NCBI GenBank assembly: GCA_030647435.1
Contig: JAUSJX010000022.1
Coordinates: 85,605-149,604, forward strand
Direction: 5' to 3'
DNA length: 64,000 nt
Origin: Candidatus Rokuibacteriota bacterium
GTDB lineage: Bacteria; Methylomirabilota; Methylomirabilia; Rokubacteriales; CSP1-6
Both the position numbers and the translations under genes were made by a program. The notes below the pieces were generated by a model. The model saw only the letters and a program-made list of their open reading frames with translations, searched no databases and had not been told where the DNA came from. Each line of letters starts with the position of its first letter. The first letter of the stretch is position 1. Shown one piece after another: positions 58,487 through 64,000 of the stretch.

Positions 58487-58821
58487 CGGACTTCCGCCGG
58501 GAGGCCTGGCGTCTGATCGGCCGGATCCCGCGCGGGCGGGTCGCGACCTACGGTCAGATCGCGCGTTGGCTCGGCCGGCCGCGCCACGCGCGCATGGTGG
58601 GCCTGTCGTTGCGGAGCTGTCCGTCAGGGCTGCCGTGGCATCGCGTCGTCAATGCCGGGGGCGGGATCAGCCTCCGGGCGGCTCACGGGAGCATGCTGAC
58701 CCAGCGTATCCTGCTCGAGCAAGAAGGTGTGCTCCTGCGAAGCGGGCGCGTGTCCCTGGCGCGCTACGGCTGGCAGGGGCCAGGGAAGGTCTCACGGCCA
58801 CGTCGTGGCCACGGAGGATGA
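58483..58821 (+). CDS. alkyltransferase-like (ATL) DNA-repair protein
   Basis: A 112-residue member of the O6-alkylguanine-DNA alkyltransferase DNA-binding family. The helix-turn-helix region with [19 protein letters not shown] is present, and the active-site motif P-C-H-R-V reads [10 protein letters not shown], so Trp replaces the alkyl-accepting Cys near residue 52. Such ATL proteins cannot remove alkyl groups but bind O6-alkylguanine and hand it to nucleotide excision repair. The start GTG overlaps the ABC stop. Confidence 0.92.
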   Translation: MTDFRREAWRLIGRIPRGRVATYGQIARWLGRPRHARMVGLSLRSCPSGLPWHRVVNAGGGISLRAAHGSMLTQRILLEQEGVLLRSGRVSLARYGWQGPGKVSRPRRGHGG

Positions 58822-58822
58822 T

Positions 58823-59851
58823 ATGCGCCTCGGCTTGAACATGGGCTATTCCGGCTCGGCCCTCAGGATAGACCTGCCGCTCGTGCAGGAAGCGGACCGG
58901 CTGGGCTTCCATTCGGTGTGGTCGGCGGAAGCGTACGGCTCCGACGCGGTCACCACCATCACCTGGGTGGCCGCGGTGACGGAACGCATCGGCGTGGGCA
59001 CGGCGATCATGCAGATCCCCGCGCGTACGCCCACCCTGACCGCGACCACCGCGACGACGCTCGATCAGCTCTCGGGCGGGCGCTTTCTCCTCGGGCTCGG
59101 CGTCTCGGGGCCGCAGGTGGTCGAGGGGTGGCACGGGGTGGCCTTCGGCAAGCCGCTCTTGAAGACCCGCGAGTACGTCGAGATCGTGCGCTCGGTGTGG
59201 CGGCGAGAGAAGCCGCTCGAGTTCAAGGGGCAGTACTACCAGATCCCCTACGCGGGTCCCGACGCCACGGGGCTCGGCAAGCCGCTCAAGTCCATCCTGC
59301 ACAGCCGGCCCGACATCCCCATCTACCTTGCGGCCATCGGCCCGAAGAACGTGGCGCTGGCGGCGGAGATCGCCGACGGCTGGCTGCCCGTGTTCTTCTC
59401 GCCCCAGCGGATGGGCGTGTTCAAGGAGTCCCTCGACGCGGGCTTCGCGCGGGCCGGGGGCGGGAAATCGCTCGCGCGCTTCGACCTGGCCCCCACCGTG
59501 CCGGTGATCGTGGGAGACGACGCGGCCGCATGCCGCGCCATGGTCAAGCCCCGCCTCGCCCTCTATGTCGGCGGCATGGGCGCCCGCGGCAGGAACTTCT
59601 ACAACGACCTCGTGTGCCGCTACGGCTACGAGGCGGCGGCCAGGGCCATCCAGGATCTCTACCTCTCGGGCAAGAAGGACGAGGCGGCGGCGGCAGTGCC
59701 CGACGCCCTCGTGGACGAGGTGGCGCTGTGCGGCCCCAAGGAGCGGATCCGCGAGCGGCTGGAGGCCTGGAAGAAATCGGGCGTGACCACGATGATCTGC
59801 GGCGTGGGACAGGCGGACGCGCTGCGGGTGATGGCCGAGCTGACGCTTTGA
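58823..59851 (+). CDS. LLM-class (F420-dependent type) oxidoreductase
   Basis: A 342-residue luciferase-like monooxygenase-fold enzyme. The barrel start [11 protein letters not shown], the [47 protein letters not shown] segment, and the later [24 protein letters not shown] strand are typical of the F420-type members. If F420 is the cofactor, the organism must make it; no F420 genes are in the window. An FMN-dependent role is also possible. ATG at 58823 has a CGGAGGATG ribosome site. Confidence 0.88.
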   Translation: MRLGLNMGYSGSALRIDLPLVQEADRLGFHSVWSAEAYGSDAVTTITWVAAVTERIGVGTAIMQIPARTPTLTATTATTLDQLSGGRFLLGLGVSGPQVVEGWHGVAFGKPLLKTREYVEIVRSVWRREKPLEFKGQYYQIPYAGPDATGLGKPLKSILHSRPDIPIYLAAIGPKNVALAAEIADGWLPVFFSPQRMGVFKESLDAGFARAGGGKSLARFDLAPTVPVIVGDDAAACRAMVKPRLALYVGGMGARGRNFYNDLVCRYGYEAAARAIQDLYLSGKKDEAAAAVPDALVDEVALCGPKERIRERLEAWKKSGVTTMICGVGQADALRVMAELTL

Positions 59852-59858
59852 GTGCCGC

Positions 59859-60353
59859 GTGAAGCCCGCCGCGCTGCGCGTCCAGGCCGCGATCATTAAG
59901 CTGGGTTTGGAGCGCACGGTGGTGGAGCTCGCCGTCGAGGCGCGCACCTCGCAGCAGGCGGCCGACGCCGTCGGCGTACGCGTGGAGCAGATCGCGAAGT
60001 CCTTGGTGTTCACCGTGAATGGCGCGCCCGTCATGGTCGTGGCCTCGGGGGTCAACCGCGTGGACGAGCGGAAGCTGGGCCTGCTGGCGGGCGGGAAGGT
60101 GCGCCGCGCCGATGCGGATACGGTCAAGCGGGCGACCGGCTACGCCATCGGCGGTGTGCCGCCGCTCGGCCATGACACGGCGCTGCCGATCTGGGTGGAC
60201 GAGGACCTGCTGCGCCATGGCCTGATCTACGCGGCGGCGGGCGTACCCGAGTGCGTCTTTCCGCTGACGCCCGACGAGCTCCTGCGGGCCACAGGCGGGC
60301 GCGTCGCCGATGTGAAGGAGTCGAAGACGTCCCCAAAAGGAGAACCTGCATGA
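59859..60353 (+). CDS. YbaK/EbsC-family aminoacyl-tRNA deacylase
   Basis: A 164-residue protein of the YbaK/prolyl-tRNA editing fold. Landmarks are VRVEQIAKSLVF near residue 41 (the lysine needed for activity), KLGLLAGGKVRRADADTV, and GYAIGGVPPLGH near residue 94. Such proteins clear mischarged tRNA, most often Cys-tRNA-Pro. GTG start at 59859, 7 nt after the oxidoreductase. It overlaps the SDR gene by ATGA. Confidence 0.9.
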   Translation: MKPAALRVQAAIIKLGLERTVVELAVEARTSQQAADAVGVRVEQIAKSLVFTVNGAPVMVVASGVNRVDERKLGLLAGGKVRRADADTVKRATGYAIGGVPPLGHDTALPIWVDEDLLRHGLIYAAAGVPECVFPLTPDELLRATGGRVADVKESKTSPKGEPA

Positions 60354-61111
60354 AGCTCAAGGACAGGGTGGCGATCGTGACGGGCGCAGGGTCGGGCATC
60401 GGGCAGGCTTCCGCGCTCCTGTTCGCTGCGGAGGGCGCCAGGGTGGCCGTCGTGGACCTCAAGCCGGACTCCGCCCGGGCGACGGCCGAACAGATCGAGC
60501 GGGCCGGGGGCCAAGCAATGGCCATCACCGCGGACGTGAGCCGAGGGGAGGACAACCGCGAAGCCGTCGCGCAAACCGTCGCACGCTGGGGCCGGCTCGA
60601 CGTCTTCTACGCCAACGCGGGTGTGCCGCAGTGGCCGTCGTCCGTGGACGAGGTCGACGAGACCGTCTTCGACCGCATCATGGCGGTCAACGTCAAGGGC
60701 GTCTGCCTCGGCGCCAAGTTCGCGGCCCCCGTCATGAAGAAGCAGAAGCGCGGGGTCTTCCTGATCACGGGCTCGACCGCGGCGTTCAAGCCCCGGCCGG
60801 GCGGGCAGTGCTACGCGGCATCCAAAGGCGCCGTGACGACCATGGGCCAGAGCTTAGCAGTGGAGCTCGCGCCGTTCGGGATCCGCGTCGTGGTTATTGC
60901 ACCTGTTGCCACCGAAACCCCCATGCTGTCGACCTTCATGGGCAAGAAGGAGGTGGATGACGAAGGCATGAAGCGCTACCGGGCGACGGTGCCGCTCGGG
61001 CGGCTCAACCAGCCCGAGGACATCGCCAAGGCGGCGCTTTTCCTCGCTTCGGACGACGCCTCGATGGTGACGGGCAGCCCATTCATCGTGGACGGCGGCC
61101 GCTGCGCGTGA
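60350..61111 (+). CDS. short-chain dehydrogenase/reductase
   Basis: A 253-residue classical SDR. The NAD(P) motif TGAGSGIGQA is at about residues 12-21, NAG near residue 88, the Ser in ITGSTAAFKP, and the catalytic Tyr-x3-Lys in CYAASKGA near residue 154. The D-L-K in place of an Arg after the second strand favours NAD(H). The substrate is unknown. A clear AAAAGGAG site precedes the ATG. It overlaps the UPF0282 gene by 4 nt. Confidence 0.88.
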   Translation: MKLKDRVAIVTGAGSGIGQASALLFAAEGARVAVVDLKPDSARATAEQIERAGGQAMAITADVSRGEDNREAVAQTVARWGRLDVFYANAGVPQWPSSVDEVDETVFDRIMAVNVKGVCLGAKFAAPVMKKQKRGVFLITGSTAAFKPRPGGQCYAASKGAVTTMGQSLAVELAPFGIRVVVIAPVATETPMLSTFMGKKEVDDEGMKRYRATVPLGRLNQPEDIAKAALFLASDDASMVTGSPFIVDGGRCA

Positions 61112-62055
61112 AGGTCGTCCCGCTGGCGGGCGACTCGCTCGGTGTGCGGTCGATGGCGACCTATGTCGAGTGCGGGCAGACGCGGGTCCTCATCGACCCG
61201 GGCGCGGCGCTGGGGCCCAACCGCTTCGGACTGCCGCCGGCCGATGCGGAGTGGGAGGCTCTCAAGCGCGCCAACGACCGCATCTCCGGCTATGCCGCGC
61301 GCGCGAACCTGATCTTCCTCAGCCACTACCACGAGGACCACTTCCGCCACGACCCGGGCCTCTACCAGGGGCGCACGGTGTGGGCCAAGGACGCGAAGCG
61401 GATGATCAACCCACGCCAGGCCCAGCGGGCGGGGGAGCTGTGGAAGGCCATCGCCGGCGGCTGCCGGCTCGACTCGGCGGACGGCAGGACCATGGAGACC
61501 GCGGACGCCCGCCTTGCCGCGTCGCCGCCCCTCGCCCACGGCGTCGAGGGCACCGGCCTCGGCTACGTGGTGGCGTTGACCGTGACCGACCTGCGCGAGG
61601 GTACGCGCTTCGTCCACGCCTCGGACGTGCAGGGGCCGCTCTCCGCCGTCGCCGCCGCCTACCTGATCCGTGAGAGGCCGGACATCCTGTACCTCTCGGG
61701 GCCGCCCGCCTACCTCGAGCACCAGCTCGGCGCGGCGCTCATCGACCAGGGCATCGACCACCTCCTGCGCGTGCTGGACCGCACGGACTGCCGCGTGATC
61801 CTCGATCATCACGCGCTCCGAGCTGAGAATTACCCGGAGCGCTTCAGGCGCCTGTGGCAGACGGGAAGGGTCGTGACGGCGGCTGGCTACCTCGGCCTCC
61901 CGGACGAGGCGCTCGAGTCCAGGCGCCGGAGCCTCTGGGCGGGCCGGCGCAAACCCTCCTCGCGCATGGAGCAACGATTGAAGAGCCCTGGCCGGTCGGG
62001 TATGATCGACCGCAGACGCGATATTCCACGAGCGAAAGGAGGGTCACAGAAATGA
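61108..62055 (+). CDS. UPF0282 family MBL-fold protein
   Basis: A 315-residue metallo-beta-lactamase-fold protein that closely fits UPF0282: the start VVPLAGDSLGVRSMATYVECGQTRVLIDPG, the metal-binding SHYHEDHFRHDP near residue 71, HASDVQGPL near residue 171, and DHHALR near residue 231. UPF0282 is best known from archaea. The basic C-terminal 50 residues look like an extra tail. Function unknown. GTG start at 61108. It overlaps the peroxiredoxin gene by ATGA, so the two are probably translated together. Confidence 0.85.
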   Translation: MKVVPLAGDSLGVRSMATYVECGQTRVLIDPGAALGPNRFGLPPADAEWEALKRANDRISGYAARANLIFLSHYHEDHFRHDPGLYQGRTVWAKDAKRMINPRQAQRAGELWKAIAGGCRLDSADGRTMETADARLAASPPLAHGVEGTGLGYVVALTVTDLREGTRFVHASDVQGPLSAVAAAYLIRERPDILYLSGPPAYLEHQLGAALIDQGIDHLLRVLDRTDCRVILDHHALRAENYPERFRRLWQTGRVVTAAGYLGLPDEALESRRRSLWAGRRKPSSRMEQRLKSPGRSGMIDRRRDIPRAKGGSQK

Positions 62056-62519
62056 GCGATGCGAAAGCGCCGGGCGTCGGCGATGCGGCGCCCGGCTTCA
62101 CCATGAAGACCATCGGACTCAAGGAAGTGAGCCTGAAGGACTACCCGGGCAAGAACGTGGTGCTGCTGTTCTACCCGCTGGACTGGACCCCAGGCTGATC
62201 CACGTGCATGCCCGCCTTCGATAAGCGCGTGAAGGACTTCGAGGCGGCGAATACCCAGGTCCTGGGTATCAGCACGGACAGCCCCTTCAGCCATGAGAAC
62301 TGGGCTAAATCGGTCGGCATCTCGAACTACCCGCTTCTTTCCGACGTGCAGCGATCGGTCAGCAAGGACTACGGCGTCTACTGGCCGGATTGGAACGCCA
62401 ACGTGCGCGCCACCTTCATCGTCGACAAGCAGGGCAAGATTGCCTTCGTCGAGCGCTACGGCAAGGGCGAGTTGCCCGACCCGGACAAGGTTCTCGCCGA
62501 GGTAAAGAAGCTCGGCTGA
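62052..62519 (+). CDS. peroxiredoxin with a predicted selenocysteine (in-frame TGA) at the active site
   Basis: A 155-residue AhpC/TSA-type peroxiredoxin that reduces peroxides with thiol reductants. The frame is open from ATG 62052 to TGA 62519 except for one internal TGA at 62196-62198, codon 49. It falls exactly at the peroxidatic residue: the motif reads PLDWTPG-x-STC, matching the universal P-x3-T-x2-C of peroxiredoxins. The rest (KNVVLLFYP, QVLGISTDSPFSHENWAK, VRATFIVDKQGKI with the active-site Arg) continues normally on both sides. A Cys three residues later gives U-x-x-C. Selenocysteine is the best reading; a nonsense mutation or sequencing error is the alternative. AGGAGGG precedes the start. 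Confidence 0.8.
62199..62231 (+). promoter_or_regulatory. candidate bacterial SECIS hairpin after the in-frame TGA
   Basis: CACGTGC (62201-62207) pairs with GCGCGTG (62225-62231), seven base pairs including one G-U, around a 17-nt loop. The stem begins 3 nt after the TGA and the loop centre is about 18 nt from it, within the range of bacterial SECIS elements. The loop does not show an obvious GGUCU-like motif, so this is suggestive only. Confidence 0.4.
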
Positions 62520-62582
62520 TTCGCGGGCCGGCCGGGAGCGCAGTCTCCGCTCCCGGCCGGATGCCGCGCGCCGACGCCCGCC

Positions 62583-63056
62583 ATGCCGGACTACGTGATC
62601 GAGCGCCGCTTGTGGCTGGCACGGCGGCGCCCGGAGGTGTTCGGCTTTTTTGCGGACCCGAAGAACCTCGCCGCCGTCCATCCGGAGTGGGCACGCCCGA
62701 GGTGGCTCGTGGAGCCGCCGGACCGCCTCGATGCGGGAGCCGTGCTCGACTTCAGCGTGCCGATGGCGGGGTTTCGCGTCCGCTGGCGCGTGATGGTGCG
62801 CGAGTTCGACCCGCCGTTCCGCTTCGTCGACGCCCAGCTCTGGGGGCCCTTCGCGCGATGGGAGCACCGTCACCGCTTTCTGGAGGAGCCCGAGCGCGAA
62901 GGCGGCGACGCGCCCGGAACCTGGGTCGAGGACCGCGTCACCTACCGGCTGCCGCTGGGGCCTCTCGGCCGCGCGGCTCACGCGCTCGGCGCCGGCCGCC
63001 GCATCGCGGGGCTCTTCGAGTACCGTGACCGGCGGCTGCGGGAGATCTTCGGCTGA
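62583..63056 (+). CDS. SRPBCC-family protein
   Basis: A 157-residue protein of the START/SRPBCC lipid- or ligand-binding fold. The opening IERRLWLARRRPEVFGFFADPKNLAAVHPEW and the AQLWGPFARWEHRHRFLEE segment are family-typical, as is the C-terminal amphipathic helix FEYRDRRLREIFG. The ligand is unknown. It starts 64 nt after the peroxiredoxin gene and its stop overlaps the probable endonuclease IV start. Confidence 0.85.
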   Translation: MPDYVIERRLWLARRRPEVFGFFADPKNLAAVHPEWARPRWLVEPPDRLDAGAVLDFSVPMAGFRVRWRVMVREFDPPFRFVDAQLWGPFARWEHRHRFLEEPEREGGDAPGTWVEDRVTYRLPLGPLGRAAHALGAGRRIAGLFEYRDRRLREIFG

Positions 63057-63937
63057 GCCCGAAGGCGCGGGGGACGCGCGACCTGCTCGGGGCCCACATG
63101 TCCATCGCCGGCGGGCTCTATCGCGCGCTCGAGCGGGGGCGCGAGGCCGGCTGTTCCGTGGTCCAGATCTTCCTCAAGAACCAGCTCCAGTGGACCGCCA
63201 AGCCGTACACGCAGGAGGAGATCCGGCAGTTCGCCGCCGCCTGGAAGGCAACCGGCATCCGGACGGTGTTCGCCCACTCCTCCTACCTCATCAACCTGGC
63301 GGCGCCGGATCCCTCGGAATGGACGCGCGCGGTCGGCGCGTTTCACGACGAGCTCGAGCGCGCCGAAGCACTGGCGCTGCCCTTCGTGATCATCCACCCG
63401 GGCTCGCACAAGGGGCAGGGTCTCGAGGCGGGCATTCGGCGCATCGTCGATGCGCTCGACGAGGTGACGTCGAGGACCCGGGGCTATCGCGTCAGTGTGT
63501 TGCTGGAGAACACCGCGGGCGGCGGCGCGACGATCGGGCGGAGCTTTGAAGAGCTGGCCGCGCTCCTCGGCGGCGCGCGGGCGCCGGAGCGCGTCGGCGT
63601 CTGCCTCGACACCTGCCACCTCTTCGCCGCCGGCTACGACCTGCGAACCCGCGCGGGCTACGAGGGCGTGATGAAATCATGCGCCGCGATCGTGGGACTC
63701 CGGCACGTGCGGGCCTTCCACCTCAACGACGCCAAGACGCCGCTGGGGTCGGGCCTCGACCGTCACGAGAAGATCGGCAGAGGGCGGCTCGGAAAGGATG
63801 CGTTCCGCTGCCTGATGAGAGACCGACGCTTTGCCCGCGCGCCGATGGTCCTCGAGACGCCCAAGGATCCAGAGCCCAAGGCCGACAGGGCCGCCCTCGC
63901 GCTGCTGAGGAAGCTTCGGATTAGCGCGAGCGGGTGA
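63053..63937 (+). CDS. nfo: endonuclease IV
   Basis: AP endonuclease that cuts DNA 5' to abasic sites. The TIM-barrel motifs with three-zinc ligands are visible: LLGAHMSIAGG at the start, VIIHPGSHKGQG, VLLENTAGGG, GVCLDTCHLFAAGYD, FHLNDAKTPLGSG(L)DRHEKIG. ATG at 63098 would cut off the conserved LLGAH segment, so translation must start upstream; the only upstream candidate at the gene boundary is CTG at 63053, which overlaps the SRPBCC stop as CTGA. It overlaps an endonuclease III gene end to end by 17 nt. Confidence 0.9.
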   Translation: MSPKARGTRDLLGAHMSIAGGLYRALERGREAGCSVVQIFLKNQLQWTAKPYTQEEIRQFAAAWKATGIRTVFAHSSYLINLAAPDPSEWTRAVGAFHDELERAEALALPFVIIHPGSHKGQGLEAGIRRIVDALDEVTSRTRGYRVSVLLENTAGGGATIGRSFEELAALLGGARAPERVGVCLDTCHLFAAGYDLRTRAGYEGVMKSCAAIVGLRHVRAFHLNDAKTPLGSGLDRHEKIGRGRLGKDAFRCLMRDRRFARAPMVLETPKDPEPKADRAALALLRKLRISASG

Positions 63938-64000
63938 CACCGACGCGCGCGCAGGGCGCGCGCACCGGACACTCCGAGCACTTGGGCGACACGGGCTGGC
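63921..64000 (-). CDS. nth: C-terminal end of an endonuclease III-type DNA glycosylase (5' part outside window)
   Basis: On the minus strand, codons from the window end to the TAA at 63921-63923 read SPKCSECPVRAPCARVGVTRSR. The C-x2-C-x5-C spacing is the last part of the [4Fe-4S] motif C-x6-C-x2-C-x5-C of endonuclease III. Only about 25 codons are in the window. Convergent pairing with endonuclease IV, another base-excision repair enzyme, supports the call; MutY is a less likely alternative. Confidence 0.7.
   Translation of the reverse strand, partial: QPVSPKCSECPVRAPCARVGVTRSR

Overview
The window is a GC-rich, densely packed bacterial chromosome segment. Genes are mostly co-directional and very often overlap by 4 nt (ATGA, GTGA, TTGA). 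It encodes deazaflavin-type LLM oxidoreductases, ferredoxin-dependent 2-oxoacid oxidoreductase, glycolate and lactate oxidation, an archaeal-type UPF0282 protein and a probable selenoprotein. This mix suits an uncultivated soil or subsurface lineage of the Rokubacteria/Methylomirabilota kind, but that placement is inference from gene content and base composition, not from a marker gene. No rRNA, CRISPR array or prophage was seen.

Layout. 1-5.9 kb: arginine synthesis (argF end, argG), comB-like phosphatase, phospholipid synthesis (pgsA, plsY, gpsA) and galT. 5.9-6.3 kb: three tRNAs (Gly, Cys, Leu) behind a clear promoter. 6.4-11.9 kb: YjbQ, a radical SAM protein, a Rieske protein, moaA, a HemQ/Cld-like protein, an unknown protein and a tandem pair of small secreted proteins. 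11.9-19.0 kb: gltBD on the minus strand with a divergent LysR gene, and a small AT-rich control region between them carrying a textbook LysR box. 19.3-24.6 kb: an MBL hydrolase, an M24 peptidase and the two-subunit 2-oxoacid:ferredoxin oxidoreductase. 24.7-33.2 kb: one tight nine-gene run, glcDEF-cupin-lutABC-DUF2203-HAD, for 2-hydroxyacid oxidation. 33.3-36.2 kb: trxB and a BT1-type transporter.

36.2-40.6 kb is an accessory patch: dispersed 38-bp repeats, a REP-like hairpin, a NYN-domain protein, a rhomboid protease, a GNAT enzyme, an OmpA-like lipoprotein and gene remnants. 40.5-45.7 kb (minus): a RibD-C-type reductase, a methyltransferase, an LpxL-like acyltransferase, a small exported protein, FabG and aspartate dehydrogenase. 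45.7-52.8 kb: TIGR02757, RmuC, an M20 peptidase, a Memo-like protein, an inositol monophosphatase and a ketopantoate reductase. 52.7-55.3 kb is a rearranged locus: a truncated ABC exporter copy ends inside a dispersed repeat, followed by a cupin/TetR module with a NemR-type operator, another repeat copy, and a second copy of the same panE-tail/ABC junction. 55-64 kb: a heterodimeric ABC exporter, an alkyltransferase-like protein, an F420-type oxidoreductase, YbaK, an SDR, UPF0282, a peroxiredoxin, an SRPBCC protein, endonuclease IV and the end of an endonuclease III gene.

The most notable signal is the peroxiredoxin at 62052-62519. Its peroxidatic cysteine codon is an in-frame TGA with an intact reading frame on both sides and a possible hairpin just downstream, so it is best read as a selenocysteine peroxiredoxin with a U-x-x-C motif. 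Second is a family of six copies of a 38-bp repeat between 36.3 and 54.7 kb. Two copies abut truncated genes, two face each other as terminal inverted repeats of a small element, and read in reverse they look like the first eleven codons of a reading frame.
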